64,000 bases of DNA from Nocardioides sp. zg-1308 (GCF_013155375.1 NZ_JABJQY010000002.1:62001-126000); one strand, 5' to 3'. Shown: positions 8,701 through 17,909, counted from the stretch's first letter. The notes: generated by a model from the sequence alone, not told the origin. Made by a program: numbers and translations.

Positions 8701-9558
8701 ATGACGACCTCTTCGACCGATTCCGCGAACGACGCCGGGGCCGGGAGCGGTGCCGCGACCGGCGCCACGACCGCGCCCGTGCTGCTCCACGTGGTCGACG
8801 CGGTGGCCACCATCACGCTCAACCGCCCCGACGCGATGAACGGACTCGACGTGGCGACCAAGGACCTGCTCCTCGAGACCGTGCGGCAGGTGGCCGAGGA
8901 CCCGGAGGTGCGCTGCGTCGTCCTCACCGGGAGTGGGCGCGCCTTCTGCGTCGGGCAGGACCTGAAGGAGCACCTCGCCGGCCTCAAGGGCGACGCCGAC
9001 GTGCCGCTGTCCGACACGGTGGAGAAGCACTACAACCCCATCGCGCAGGCGCTGGCGACCATGCCCAAGCCGGTGGTCGCCGCCGTCAACGGCATCGCCG
9101 CGGGTGCCGGCGCGAGCCTCGCCTTCGCCGCCGACTTCCGCATCCTGGTCGACTCGGCCGGCTTCAACACCTCCTTCGCCGGGGTCGCGCTCTCATGCGA
9201 CACCGGGTCGAGCTGGACGCTGCAGCGACTCGTCGGCCGGGGCAAGGCGATGGAGCTGCTCTACTTCCCGCGCACGGTCTCCGCCTTGGAGGCGCTCGAC
9301 CTCGGCCTGGCCACGCAGGTGGTCCCGCCCGACGACTTCCGGAGCGCCGTCGGCGAGCTGGCTGCCCGGCTCGCTGCGGGCCCGACCGTCGCGTTCGGCT
9401 CGATCCGCCAGTCCGTGGCGTACGCCGCCGCCCACCCGCTCGAGGAGTCGCTCGCTTTCGAGGCGGAGAAGATGGCGCTCACCGGCGGGACCGAGGACCA
9501 CCTCGCCGCCGTGGACGCGTTCATGGCCAAGGAGAAGCCGGTCTTCCACGGCCGCTGA
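8701..9558 (+). CDS. Enoyl-CoA hydratase/isomerase family protein
   Basis: A 285-residue crotonase-fold protein: ITLNRPDAMNGLD near the N-terminus, SGRAFCVGQDLKE in the acyl-CoA/oxyanion region and NGIAAGAGASLAFAADFRI as the second oxyanion motif. It is about 25 residues longer than typical because of a Ser/Ala/Gly-rich N-terminus (residues 2-25). The ATG is 6 nt after CAGACT. Of the usual catalytic acids, one appears replaced around FNTSFAGVALSCDTGSSW, so isomerase rather than hydratase activity is possible. It acts in fatty-acid or aromatic acyl-CoA catabolism; the substrate is unknown. Confidence 0.88.
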   Translation: MTTSSTDSANDAGAGSGAATGATTAPVLLHVVDAVATITLNRPDAMNGLDVATKDLLLETVRQVAEDPEVRCVVLTGSGRAFCVGQDLKEHLAGLKGDADVPLSDTVEKHYNPIAQALATMPKPVVAAVNGIAAGAGASLAFAADFRILVDSAGFNTSFAGVALSCDTGSSWTLQRLVGRGKAMELLYFPRTVSALEALDLGLATQVVPPDDFRSAVGELAARLAAGPTVAFGSIRQSVAYAAAHPLEESLAFEAEKMALTGGTEDHLAAVDAFMAKEKPVFHGR

Positions 9559-9570
9559 GTCGCCCCGCCC

Positions 9571-9634
9571 GGATAGTCCGTATCAAATGGGTCGCTCGAG
9601 GGCGCCCGGGAGCACCCGTTCGCTACGGACTATC
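9571..9634. repeat. Orphan TAGTCC-tag hairpin (no nuclease gene)
   Basis: GATAGTCCGTA (9572-9582) and its reverse complement (9624-9634) form an 11-bp perfect stem; inner GGGT/ACCC pairs continue it. The sequence after the tag (TATCAAATGGGTCG) resembles the tags flanking the DUF559-like gene at 27.8 kb. It lies between two convergent genes and could also serve as a terminator. The TAG in the right arm is the stop codon of the M14 peptidase gene. Confidence 0.75.
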
Positions 9635-10391
9635 GCCGCGCGCGGTGGGCGCCGAGCACCCCGAGCAGCTGCCGGGGCGCCTGCACCGCCATCCGGTGGC
9701 GCGAGGGCCGGGTGCCGTACTCGACGGTGAGGGCGGCTCCGCGGAACCGGTGGTTGAACCACATCGTCATGGTGCCGTGGCACAGGCCGCCGCAGTCGAG
9801 CGACGTACGCGGCAGCCGCAGCGCGCGGGCCAGGCGGCGCGCGAAGCCGCGGTCCTTCGTGTCGGTGTCCACGCCGTGCAGCGGCTGGTGGAAGCTGACC
9901 ACCCGGCGCGGGCGGACCTCCTCGAGGAAGGCCATCACCGCCCGGGTCTCCGGCTCGCTGCCCGGGCGCGGGCCGGACTCGTACGAGCCGTCGAGGTCGG
10001 CCCAGCGGTGGGGTAAGTTGCGGTTGAGGTCCACGCCGCGCGCGTTGCGGCGCGTGCCCCGCGCCAGTCCGTCGGGGTTGTAGGTCGGGACCCAGAGGTC
10101 GACGCCCCGGACCGGCCGCCCGTCGCGCAGGGTCTCGAGGACCGTGCGGGTGTGCGGCTCGTCGCCGTGCATCGTCGAGACGAGCACGATGCGGCGCTTG
10201 CCCGGCTCCCCCAGCCGCCACGCCCGGATCGGGCGTCCCTGCACCGAGTGGCCGATCGTGCGCGCCTCGACCACCGCCGGGCGCTCCCCCGGGCCAGCCT
10301 CGACGGCCGTAGCCGACGCCAACGGCGACGCCGGAGCAAGGGGTAGGACGACCAGCGCGGCGGCGGCGGCCGCTGCGAGCAGGCGCCGCAT
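9630..10391 (-). CDS. Secreted M14-family zinc carboxypeptidase
   Basis: A 253-residue protein with a signal peptide (MRRLLAAAAAAALVVLPLAPASPLASA). The metal-binding HxxE motif is visible in STMHGDEPHTRTV, and NPDGLARGTRRNARGVDLNRN carries the substrate-binding Arg/Asn of M14 peptidases. FHQPLHGVD and ALTVEYGT supply the later ligand and catalytic positions. It is near the minimum length for the family. The ATG overlaps the stop of the upstream membrane protein (TGATG). Its stop codon, TAG, lies inside the adjacent tag hairpin. Confidence 0.88.
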   Translation of the reverse strand: MRRLLAAAAAAALVVLPLAPASPLASATAVEAGPGERPAVVEARTIGHSVQGRPIRAWRLGEPGKRRIVLVSTMHGDEPHTRTVLETLRDGRPVRGVDLWVPTYNPDGLARGTRRNARGVDLNRNLPHRWADLDGSYESGPRPGSEPETRAVMAFLEEVRPRRVVSFHQPLHGVDTDTKDRGFARRLARALRLPRTSLDCGGLCHGTMTMWFNHRFRGAALTVEYGTRPSRHRMAVQAPRQLLGVLGAHRARR

Positions 10392-10813
10392 CACACCGCG
10401 GCGGTGAGGTAGGCGTAGGTGAACACGAGGACGCCCACCACCATGCCGAGGTGCGCGAGCAGCGACAGGCCGGGCCCGTCGCTCCAGCTGTCGCCGGACG
10501 CCTCGGGCACGTGCCGCCCGCGCGAGGGGAGCCAGCGGGCGAGGACGAGCAGCCCGAGGATCGCGGTCAGCCACCACAGCGCGACCGCGAGGATGCCGAC
10601 GAGGGGGCCGCCGACGAAGGAGTCCTCCGGGAAGACCAGCACGCCGATCCATAGGACCAGCGCCAGCATGCCGGTCACGAAGTGCGCCAGGGGCAGCCGG
10701 TCGTGGAGGGAGAACTGCCCGGCCGCGTCACCACGGCTCAGTCGCAGCCGGGTCAGCACGACCACCACGGCGGCGAGTGCCGTGAGGATCCACACGACGA
10801 TCGGGAACGACAT
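10391..10813 (-). CDS. Small integral membrane protein, unknown function
   Basis: A 140-residue protein with four predicted membrane helices (about 5-22, 43-62, 69-92, 116-138) and no recognised domain. The start is ATG 10813, 7 nt after CAGACT (leaderless-type). Its stop overlaps the start of the M14 peptidase, so the two form an operon and may act together at the envelope. Confidence 0.75.
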   Translation of the reverse strand: MSFPIVVWILTALAAVVVVLTRLRLSRGDAAGQFSLHDRLPLAHFVTGMLALVLWIGVLVFPEDSFVGGPLVGILAVALWWLTAILGLLVLARWLPSRGRHVPEASGDSWSDGPGLSLLAHLGMVVGVLVFTYAYLTAAV

Positions 10814-10828
10814 TCGGCGCAGTCTGCC

Positions 10829-11113
10829 CTAGTCGCGCTCGACGTCGCCAGACGAGCCGTCCGGTCCAGTCCGGTCCTCGAGCTCGGTCGCGAGCCGGGC
10901 GAGCAGCGCGTCCACGTCGGACATCCGGTAGCCGCGCAGCGCCAGCGGGAACCGCACGGTGCGCAGGTCGCGAGCCTCCAGGGGACGGTCGGTGGGCACG
11001 TCGAGGTCGGGGCGGTCGTCGTACGCCGGCGCCATCGAGCCTCCGCGCCCCGACGCCACCATCGCGATCGCGCCCATGGCCAGCACGATCAGCACGGCGA
11101 AGAGCCACGTCAT
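10829..11113 (-). CDS. DivIVA-domain small membrane-anchored protein
   Basis: A 94-residue protein with an N-terminal membrane helix (about 2-20) and a short DivIVA-type motif, FPLALRGYRMSDVDALLARL. Similar short proteins in actinobacteria carry only the first DivIVA helix; Wag31/DivIVA itself marks cell poles. GGGGGGTG upstream gives a plausible Shine-Dalgarno. It is downstream of the LOG-family gene on the same strand. Confidence 0.8.
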   Translation of the reverse strand: MTWLFAVLIVLAMGAIAMVASGRGGSMAPAYDDRPDLDVPTDRPLEARDLRTVRFPLALRGYRMSDVDALLARLATELEDRTGPDGSSGDVERD

Positions 11114-11150
11114 CGGTGCACCCCCCTCGTCCTCGTCGTGCCCGCGCCGG

Positions 11151-11924
11151 TCACTCGGGCCGCTCGGGCGCTGGCGAGGGGAAGCGGTGCTCGCGGGCGG
11201 CGACCATCAGCGCGACCGCCTCGTCGACGTCGTCGGTGAGCACCATCATGTCGAGGTCGTCGGCGTTGATCTTGCCGTCGGCGAGCGCCGTGTCCCGCAG
11301 CCAGCCGAGCAGGCCCTCCCAGTAGGACGTCCCGATGAGCACGATGGGGAACGACGTGACCTTGCGCGTCTGCACCAGCGTGAGGGCCTCGAACAGCTCG
11401 TCGAGCGTGCCCAGCCCGCCGGGCAGGACGATGAAGCCCTGCGAGTACTTCACGAACATGGTCTTGCGGGCGAAGAAGTAGCGGAAGTTGATGCCGCGGT
11501 CGACCCACTGGTTGAGGCCCGACTCGAAGGGCAGCTCGATGCCGAGCCCGACGCTCACGCCGCCGACCTCGCTCGCGCCCTTGTTGGCGCCCTCCATCGT
11601 GCCCGGGCCGCCTCCGGTGATCACCGCGAAGCCGGCCTGGGCCAGCTTGCGGCCGGCCTCCTCGGCGATGGCGTAGTGCGGGTGGTCGGCCGGCGTGCGC
11701 GCCGACCCGAAGACCGCGATGGCCGGACCGAGCTCGGCCAGCGCACCGAAGCCCTCGACGAACTCCGCCTGGATCCGCAGGACGCGCCACGGGTCGGTGT
11801 GCACCCAGTCGGTCGGCCCGCGCGAGTCCAGCAGGCGCTGGTCGGTCGTGCTGCCGCCCTCGTCGACCTGTCCCCGGCGCTGCAGGATCGGCCCCTTCAT
11901 GTGGTCGGTCGCGCGGTCGGTCAT
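11151..11924 (-). CDS. LOG-family (TIGR00730) Rossmann-fold protein
   Basis: A 257-residue protein with the family signatures GGGPGTMEGAN and PGGLGTLDELFE. Relatives labelled lysine decarboxylase are in fact cytokinin riboside 5'-monophosphate phosphoribohydrolases (LOG) or related nucleotide hydrolases. The N-terminal extension of about 65 residues is longer than in plant LOG. The ATG (11924-11922) overlaps the dapE stop by 4 bp, so the two are translationally coupled. Confidence 0.88.
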   Translation of the reverse strand: MTDRATDHMKGPILQRRGQVDEGGSTTDQRLLDSRGPTDWVHTDPWRVLRIQAEFVEGFGALAELGPAIAVFGSARTPADHPHYAIAEEAGRKLAQAGFAVITGGGPGTMEGANKGASEVGGVSVGLGIELPFESGLNQWVDRGINFRYFFARKTMFVKYSQGFIVLPGGLGTLDELFEALTLVQTRKVTSFPIVLIGTSYWEGLLGWLRDTALADGKINADDLDMMVLTDDVDEAVALMVAAREHRFPSPAPERPE

Positions 11925-12979
11925 GCCAGCCACTCCTTCAGGGTGCGCTCGCAGCGCTCGAGGTGCTCGGTCGGGACGTGCTCGTCCTGCTTGTGGGCGT
12001 ACATCGGGTCGCCGGGGCCGAAGTTCACCGCCGGGATGCCGAGCTTGGTGAACTGCGCGACGTCGGTCCAGCCGAACTTCGGTGCCGCCTCGCCGCCGAC
12101 GGCCTCGACGAACGCCTTGGCGGCGGGCCGGTCGAGGCCGGGCATCGCGCCGGCGGCCATGTCGGTCACCGTGACGTCGTAGCCGTCGAAGAAGTCGCGG
12201 ACGAACGCCTCGGCGTCCTCCTCGCTGCGGTCGGGCGCGAAGCGGAAGTTGACCTCGACGACGCACTCGTCCGGGATGACGTTGCCGGCGACGCCGCCGC
12301 GGATGCCGGTGGCGTTGAGGCCCTCGTGGTAGGCGAGGCCGTCGATCTCGGGCTCGCGTGCGACGTACTCGTTGAGCCGCACGAGGACCGGGGCGGCGAG
12401 GTGGATGGCGTTGACGCCACGCCAGCTGCGCGCGCTGTGGGACCGCTCGCCCGTCGTGCGCACGTCGGCGCGCATCGTGCCCTGGCAGCCGGCCTCGATG
12501 GAGGCGTTGCTCGGCTCCATCAGGATCGCGAAGTCGGCCTGCACGAGGTCGGGGTCGCTGACGGTGAGCTTGCGCAGCCCGTTGTGGACCGAGTCGACCT
12601 CCTCGGCCTCGTAGAAGATGAAGGTGAGGTCGCGGTTGGGCTCGGTGACGTCGGCGGCGAGCTTGAGCATCACCGCGTCGCCGCCCTTCATGTCGCAGCT
12701 GCCGAGGCCGTGCAGGACGCCGTCCTCGAGGCGGGAGGGCAGGTTGTCGTTGAGCGGGACCGTGTCGAGGTGCCCGGCGATGACCACCCGCTCCCCCAGC
12801 CCGAGCTCGGTGCGCGCGACCACGGTGTGGCCGCGACGGGTGACGGTGAGGTGCGGCAGGGCGCGTAGCGCCGTCTCGACGGCGTCGGCGATCTCCTGCT
12901 CGTCGTGGCTGACGGACTCGATGTCGACCAGCTGCTGGGTCAGGGCGACGACGTCGGCGGAGAGGTCGAGGTGTGGCAT
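11921..12979 (-). CDS. dapE: Succinyl-diaminopimelate desuccinylase
   Basis: A 352-residue M20-family metallohydrolase: AGHLDTVP (metal His and catalytic Asp), LGSCDMKGG and YEAEEVDS (catalytic Glu) are visible. It hydrolyses N-succinyl-LL-diaminopimelate to LL-diaminopimelate and succinate in lysine and peptidoglycan precursor synthesis. Together with dapD and dapC in this window it completes most of the succinylase branch. The ATG is 7 nt after TTGAAT and lacks a clear Shine-Dalgarno. Confidence 0.93.
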   Translation of the reverse strand: MPHLDLSADVVALTQQLVDIESVSHDEQEIADAVETALRALPHLTVTRRGHTVVARTELGLGERVVIAGHLDTVPLNDNLPSRLEDGVLHGLGSCDMKGGDAVMLKLAADVTEPNRDLTFIFYEAEEVDSVHNGLRKLTVSDPDLVQADFAILMEPSNASIEAGCQGTMRADVRTTGERSHSARSWRGVNAIHLAAPVLVRLNEYVAREPEIDGLAYHEGLNATGIRGGVAGNVIPDECVVEVNFRFAPDRSEEDAEAFVRDFFDGYDVTVTDMAAGAMPGLDRPAAKAFVEAVGGEAAPKFGWTDVAQFTKLGIPAVNFGPGDPMYAHKQDEHVPTEHLERCERTLKEWLA

Positions 12980-13008
12980 GGCCCTGATTCAACCAGTCCG
13001 CCGACTGC

Positions 13009-16000
13009 TCAGGCCCTCGCCACCTCGACCGCCAGCTCCGCCGCGTCGGCGTACGACACCTCCGTCGTCAGCGTCTCCTCGGCGATGAGCGCCTCATGGG
13101 TGCGGGCCGCGGCCAGCGTGGCCTCGGGCGCGGCGAGGGTGAGCACGATCCGGTCGCTGACCTGCAGGCCGGCGTCCTTGCGGGCCTGCTGGACCGCACG
13201 GACCAGGTCGCGGGCGGTGCCCTCGGCCTCGAGCTCGGGCGTCACGGCAGTGTCGAGGACGACGAACCCGCCGCGCGGCAGCATCCCGATTGCGCTGTCG
13301 TCGCCGGAGGTGCCGGCGACGGTCTCGAGGGTGTACTCCCCCTCGACCAGCGCGAGCCCGCCCGCGGTGACGGTGCCGTCGTCGGCCACCGACCAGTCGC
13401 CGGACTTGGCGCCCCTGATGGCGAGCTGCACGTCCTTGCCGAGGCGCGGGCCCGCGGCGCGGGCGTTGACCGTGAGCCGCTCGGAGACGCCGTACGACGC
13501 CGCCTCGGGCGCGTCGGGCGCGAGCACCTCGACGGCCTTGAGGTTGAGCTCGTCGGCGACGAGCGACGTGAACTGCGCCAGGTCGCCCTCGGCGACCACC
13601 GTCAGCCGCGACAGCGGCAGGCGGTTGCGGAGGTTGGCCGCCTTGCGCAGCGCCGAGCCCGCCGAGCAGACGTCGCGGACGGTGTCCATCGACGCCACGA
13701 GCTCCTCGTCGAGGGGCAGGACGTCGGCGGACGGCCAGTCGGTGAGGTGCACCGAGCGCTCGCCGGTCAGGCCGCGCCACACCTCCTCGGTCGTCAGCGG
13801 CAGCAGCGGAGCGGTGAGGCGGCAGACCACCTCGAGCACCGTGTAGAGGGTGTCGAACGCGTCGGCGTCCTCGTCCCAGAACCGCTCGCGCGAGCGCCGG
13901 ATGTACCAGTTGGTCAGCACGTCGAGGAAGGTGCGCGTCGAGTCGCAGGCGGCCGCCACCTCGTAGTTGTCGAGCTGGTCGGTCATCGTGGCGACGTGGT
14001 CGCGCAGCTTGGCCAGGATGTAGCGGTCCATCGGGTGCGAGCTGTCGGCCCGCCACGTGGCGTCGTGTCCCGTGCCGTCGGCGGCCGCGTTGGCGTACAG
14101 GCTGAAGAAGGACCAGCTGTTCCACAGCGGGATCAGCACCTGCCGCACCGAGTCGCGGATGCCCTGCTCGGTGACCACGAGGTTGCCGCCGCGCAGGATC
14201 GGGCTGGACATGAGGAACCAGCGCATCGCGTCGGCGCCGTCGCGGTCGAAGACCTCGCGCACGTCGGGGTAGTTGCGCAGCGACTTCGACATCTTCTGGC
14301 CGTCGTTGCCGAGCACGATGCCGTGGCTCAGGCACGTGGAGAACGCCGGGCGGTCGAAGATCGCGCCGGCCAGGACGTGCATGGTGTAGAACCAGCCGCG
14401 CGTCTGGCCGATGTACTCGACGATGAAGTCGCCGGGGAAGTGGTCGTCGAACCAGTCCTTGTTCTCGAACGGGTAGTGCACCTGCGCGAAGCTCATCGAT
14501 CCCGAGTCGAACCAGACGTCGAGGACGTCGGTGACGCGGCGCATCGTGCTCCGGCCGGTCGGGTCGTCCGGGTTCGGGCGCGTCAGGTCGTCGACGAACG
14601 GTCGGTGCAGGTCGGGGTTGCCGTCGCCGTCGACCGGCAGCCGGCCGAAGTCGCGCTCGATCTCCTCGAATGACCCGTAGACGTCGATGCGCGGGTAGTG
14701 CTCGTCGTCGGACTTCCACACCGGCACCGGGCTGCCCCAGAAGCGGTTGCGGGTGATCGACCAGTCGCGGGCGTTCTCCAGCCACTTGCCGAACTGGCCG
14801 TCCTTGATGTGGTCGGGGACCCAGCGGATCTCCTGGTTGAGCGCCATCAGGCGCTCCTTGACCTTGGTCACCTCGACGAACCACGACGAGACGCCCTTGT
14901 AGATCAGGGGCTGCCGGCAGCGCCAGCAGTGGGGGTAGGAGTGGTCGTAGGTCTCGCGGCGCACCAGGACGGTGCCGGGCGTGACCGAGCCCGCCTGCTC
15001 GCCCTTCGTCGTGGCCTTGAGGTGGTCGATGATCTGCAGGTTGGCGTCGAAGACCTGCATGCCCTCGTAGTCGACGACGGGGAAGGTGAAGCGACCGTCC
15101 TTGCCGACCGGCATGACCGCCTCGATGCCCTCGCGGTCGGTGACGACCTTGTCGTCCTCACCGAAGGCGCCGGCGGTGTGCACCAGCCCGGTGCCGTCGG
15201 TGGTGGTGACGAACTCGGCGGGCACGAGGCGGAAGGCGCGCTCGTGGCCGGCGTAGTAGGAGAACGGCGGGGTGTACTCCAGGCCGACGAGGTCGGCGCC
15301 CGTCCCCCGCCAGGTCACGGTGGGCTCGTCGCCCAGCTCACGGGCGTACGACGCCACGCGGGCCTCGGCGAGCAGGTAGCGCTCGGGGCTGCCGGTGGGG
15401 CCCGACGACTCGACGACGACGTAGTCGATGTCCTCGCCGACCATCACCGCGAGGTTGGAGGGCAGCGTCCACGGCGTGGTCGTCCAGACGAGCACCTTGA
15501 CGCCCGCGAAGGGGCCCTCGGTGGTGACGTCGTAGCCCACGGTCACGGCGGGGTCCTGGCGGACCTGGTAGACGTCGTCGTCCATCCGCAGCTCGTGGTT
15601 GGACAGCGGGGTCTCGTCCTGCCAGCAGTAGGGCAGCACCCGGAAGCCCTCGTAGACTAGGCCCTTCTCGTGCAGCTGCTTGAAGGCCCACATCACCGAC
15701 TCCATGAACTCCGGGTTCATGGTGCGGTAGTCGTTGTCGAAGTCGACCCAGCGCGCCTGGCGGGTGACGTAGTCGCGCCACTCCCCGGTGTACTTCAGCA
15801 CGCTCTGGCGGCACGCCTCGTTGAACTTCTCGATGCCCAGCTCGACGATCTCGTCGGTGGTCTTGATGCCGTTGAGGCGCATCGCCTCCAGCTCGGCGGG
15901 CAGGCCGTGGGTGTCCCACCCGAAGCGACGCTCGACCCGCTGCCCGCGCATCGTGCGGTAGCGCGGGACGAGGTCCTTGACGTAGCCGGTCAGCAGGTGG

Positions 16001-16209
16001 CCGTAGTGCGGCAGGCCGTTGGCGAAGGGCGGGCCGTCGTAGAAGACGAACTCGTTGCCGCCGTCCTCGCCGGCCTCGCGCTGCTCGACGCTCGCGCGGA
16101 AGGTGTCGTCGGCCTCCCAGTAGGCCAGCACGGCCTCCTCGATCGAGGGGAAGCGCGGGCTGCTGGGGACGCTGGTGGCGTCCGTGTGCGAGACCTTCGG
16201 GTAGGCCAT
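13009..16209 (-). CDS. ileS: Isoleucyl-tRNA synthetase
   Basis: A 1066-residue class I synthetase of the long actinobacterial/eukaryotic-like type. The HIGH box is [12 protein letters not shown] (about residue 60), the KMSKS loop is [10 protein letters not shown] (about 600), and the editing (CP1) domain lies between them. I chose ATG 16209, which has GAGGAG 8 nt upstream; the frame stays open to 16257, but that extension covers the leader RNA. A T-box leader precedes it. Confidence 0.97.
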   Translation of the reverse strand: MAYPKVSHTDATSVPSSPRFPSIEEAVLAYWEADDTFRASVEQREAGEDGGNEFVFYDGPPFANGLPHYGHLLTGYVKDLVPRYRTMRGQRVERRFGWDTHGLPAELEAMRLNGIKTTDEIVELGIEKFNEACRQSVLKYTGEWRDYVTRQARWVDFDNDYRTMNPEFMESVMWAFKQLHEKGLVYEGFRVLPYCWQDETPLSNHELRMDDDVYQVRQDPAVTVGYDVTTEGPFAGVKVLVWTTTPWTLPSNLAVMVGEDIDYVVVESSGPTGSPERYLLAEARVASYARELGDEPTVTWRGTGADLVGLEYTPPFSYYAGHERAFRLVPAEFVTTTDGTGLVHTAGAFGEDDKVVTDREGIEAVMPVGKDGRFTFPVVDYEGMQVFDANLQIIDHLKATTKGEQAGSVTPGTVLVRRETYDHSYPHCWRCRQPLIYKGVSSWFVEVTKVKERLMALNQEIRWVPDHIKDGQFGKWLENARDWSITRNRFWGSPVPVWKSDDEHYPRIDVYGSFEEIERDFGRLPVDGDGNPDLHRPFVDDLTRPNPDDPTGRSTMRRVTDVLDVWFDSGSMSFAQVHYPFENKDWFDDHFPGDFIVEYIGQTRGWFYTMHVLAGAIFDRPAFSTCLSHGIVLGNDGQKMSKSLRNYPDVREVFDRDGADAMRWFLMSSPILRGGNLVVTEQGIRDSVRQVLIPLWNSWSFFSLYANAAADGTGHDATWRADSSHPMDRYILAKLRDHVATMTDQLDNYEVAAACDSTRTFLDVLTNWYIRRSRERFWDEDADAFDTLYTVLEVVCRLTAPLLPLTTEEVWRGLTGERSVHLTDWPSADVLPLDEELVASMDTVRDVCSAGSALRKAANLRNRLPLSRLTVVAEGDLAQFTSLVADELNLKAVEVLAPDAPEAASYGVSERLTVNARAAGPRLGKDVQLAIRGAKSGDWSVADDGTVTAGGLALVEGEYTLETVAGTSGDDSAIGMLPRGGFVVLDTAVTPELEAEGTARDLVRAVQQARKDAGLQVSDRIVLTLAAPEATLAAARTHEALIAEETLTTEVSYADAAELAVEVARA

Positions 16210-16214
16210 GGGGG

Positions 16215-16426
16215 CTGCTCCTCGCGGGTGCGTCGTTCGACTCGGGATCATCTCCACGAGGACGATCTGCTGACCGCGGTACCACCTCGCTTGCCGCCCG
16301 GGACCGGGCGACCGCTTCGTTCGGCTGTGTCGGGCCGTACCCGTCGGGTTCTAGTGGGGTGGCGGCCGGATCGCCGTACCCGTTCTTCCCGAGGCTCGCC
16401 GCTGATGACGGCTCAGACGCCTGGTG
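16215..16426 (-). promoter_or_regulatory. T-box riboswitch leader of ileS (translational type)
   Basis: On the minus strand the conserved T-box core reads GAGGTGGTACCGCGGTC (within 16272-16288). An upstream stem contains an ATC triplet (16406-16404), a possible isoleucine specifier. After the core, TCCTCG (16262-16257) can pair with CGAGGA (16224-16219), which overlaps the ileS Shine-Dalgarno. There is no terminator with a U-tract. Known actinobacterial ileS T-boxes act on translation in this way: uncharged tRNA-Ile would free the ribosome binding site. Exact boundaries are approximate. Confidence 0.85.
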
Positions 16427-16428
16427 TG

Positions 16429-16459
16429 ATCGTACGGCGCGGGCGTCGGGCCGCGCCAA
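16429..16459 (-). promoter_or_regulatory. ileS: Candidate ileS promoter
   Basis: TTGGCG (16459-16454) and TACGAT (16434-16429) lie just before the T-box leader on the minus strand. The 19-nt spacer is longer than ideal, so the -35 assignment is uncertain. Confidence 0.4.
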
Positions 16460-16476
16460 TCCGTTGTCCGGCCCTC

Positions 16477-16602
16477 GGTAGTCCAGTGGCGGGCCGTCGT
16501 CCCCTGGGGTAGTCCAGTGGCGAGCCGTCGTCCCGTCAGGTAGTCCAGTGGCGGGCGGTCGTCAGACGTGCCCCGCGAGAACGTCGCGACACTGGACTAC
16601 CC
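16477..16602. repeat. Tag-repeat array, downstream side of nuclease copy 1
   Basis: Three direct copies of a 31-bp unit start at 16477, 16508 and 16539, each beginning GGTAGTCCAGTGGCG, with the rest partly conserved (GCCGTCGTCCC). A fourth, inverted copy (CACTGGACTACC) ends at 16602 and pairs with the third as a 12-bp stem. There are no spacers, so this is not a CRISPR array. It lies between the ileS promoter and the end of the DUF559-like gene. Confidence 0.9.
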
Positions 16603-16645
16603 CGACGTGCTGGCCGAGGCCGGCGTCAACCTGCCCCGTACGGCG

Positions 16646-17683
16646 TCAGGCGGCCCGGCGGTAGTCGAGGTAGCGCTGCCTCTGCGCCTCGTCGAGGGCG
16701 CGGCGTCGGGCGACCGTGTCCGTAGGGGTCCACCACGCCGGCGCATCGATCGTCCAGCCGCGTACGGCGGTGCTGGCGCGAGCCCGGTCCGCCGCGGCTC
16801 GCAGCCGGGCGACGAACCCGTCGACGTCGGCCCAGTCGCTGGCGACCATGACGACTGTCTCGAAGCCGAGGTCGCGGAACGCCGCATCCTTGCGGAAGTC
16901 GCTCGCCGCGCCGGCCAGGCTCAGGTGGGCGCTGCCGTGGTACTGCCCGACCAGGCCCAGCTCCGGGCCGAGGAGGTCCGGCGTGCCCACGTGGCGTCCG
17001 TCCAGGGTGAAGACGGGGACGTTGCACCTCGGCCGGGGCAGGCCGGCGCGCTTCGTCCACACGCCGCGCATCCGGGTCTCCTGTGGAGACCACGAGTTCT
17101 CCTCGCCCTCGGCCACGGCGTCGCGCGCCTGCTGGACCCCGGTGACCGGCCCGAGCCCGGCGACGTACGCCGCAACCTGCGCGAGGCTGACGAGGTCCGA
17201 GTAGCAGGCCATGTCGAGGGCGACCACGGCGTCACCGAGCGTGGGGGCGTACCGCATCTCGAAGACCACAGACCGCAGTGCCCGGGTGACCGGGAGCCCG
17301 TCCTGGATCACGACCTCGGACGGCGAGACGAACTCCTGGCTGACGCCGAAGCCGGGCTGGGCCACCAGGTGCCTTCTGGCGGCGAGCGGCACGTCGCGCG
17401 CGTCGACGCCGTCCGTCGATCCGGTGAACCACGCGCCGCCGAGCCAGTTCAGGGCGGCCCAGCCCGTGACTGCCTCGCCCTCGCGGAGGACGACGCTCGC
17501 CTCGACCATCCGCTGCCGCGGAGTCGGGTCCACGTGGGCCGGCACGAAGAACCCACGGCTCGTCGTACGCCATCGCGGTCCGCGGGCCTCACCGGGAGTC
17601 GGACCCTCCTCCCCACGTGGATCGTGACGCACGGGCAGCATCAACCCGGGCCGGTCGGGGTGGAAGGGCGGAGGCACGAACAT
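16646..17683 (-). CDS. AbiEi/DUF559-like protein with PD-(D/E)XK-type nuclease fold, copy 1
   Basis: A 345-residue protein without a recognised name. The N-terminal part has an AbiEi-like look (TTSRGFFVPAHVD, then EAVTGWAALNWLGG). The C-terminal part resembles DUF559/Vsr-type nucleases: WSPQETRMR, VGTPDLLGPELGLVGQYHG, then a Arg/His-rich helix and GFETVVMV. The motif has Gln (QYHG) where the paralogue at 27.8 kb has Glu (EYQG), so catalysis may be altered. I chose ATG 17683, since the longer frame to 17839 translates the tag repeats. Tag arrays flank it on both sides. Confidence 0.7.
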   Translation of the reverse strand: MFVPPPFHPDRPGLMLPVRHDPRGEEGPTPGEARGPRWRTTSRGFFVPAHVDPTPRQRMVEASVVLREGEAVTGWAALNWLGGAWFTGSTDGVDARDVPLAARRHLVAQPGFGVSQEFVSPSEVVIQDGLPVTRALRSVVFEMRYAPTLGDAVVALDMACYSDLVSLAQVAAYVAGLGPVTGVQQARDAVAEGEENSWSPQETRMRGVWTKRAGLPRPRCNVPVFTLDGRHVGTPDLLGPELGLVGQYHGSAHLSLAGAASDFRKDAAFRDLGFETVVMVASDWADVDGFVARLRAAADRARASTAVRGWTIDAPAWWTPTDTVARRRALDEAQRQRYLDYRRAA

Positions 17684-17791
17684 GGCTCGATGTTTCCGTC
17701 GCTCGACGCCCCGCGCCCGATATCCACAGGGCGATCTCGGCCAGGCCCGGCGGCGGTCCTTGCGACAGGTACTCCTGAGTGTCGCCCTGCC

Positions 17792-17887
17792 GGGGTAGTC
17801 CAGTGGCGTACCGCTGCCGTGGGCGTCCAGCGGCAGCACGTCGCCACTGGACTACCCCGGCGGGCAGCACGCCACCACTGGACTACC
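17792..17887. repeat. Tag-repeat array, upstream side of nuclease copy 1
   Basis: GGGGTAGTCCAGTGGCG (17792-17808) pairs perfectly with its reverse complement (17842-17858), and an inner GCTGCCG/CGGCAGC stem continues the hairpin. A further inverted copy (CACTGGACTACCC, ending 17887) lies exactly 31 bp on, the same period as the array on the other side of the gene. Together the two arrays carry seven copies of the tag. Confidence 0.9.
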
Positions 17888-17909
17888 CGATGGTTGGCAC
17901 CGGGGGGTC

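Noticed and set aside
16477..16602. Possible CRISPR array
   Set aside because: The three 31-bp units are contiguous with no spacers, the repeats have inverted partners, and there are no cas genes.
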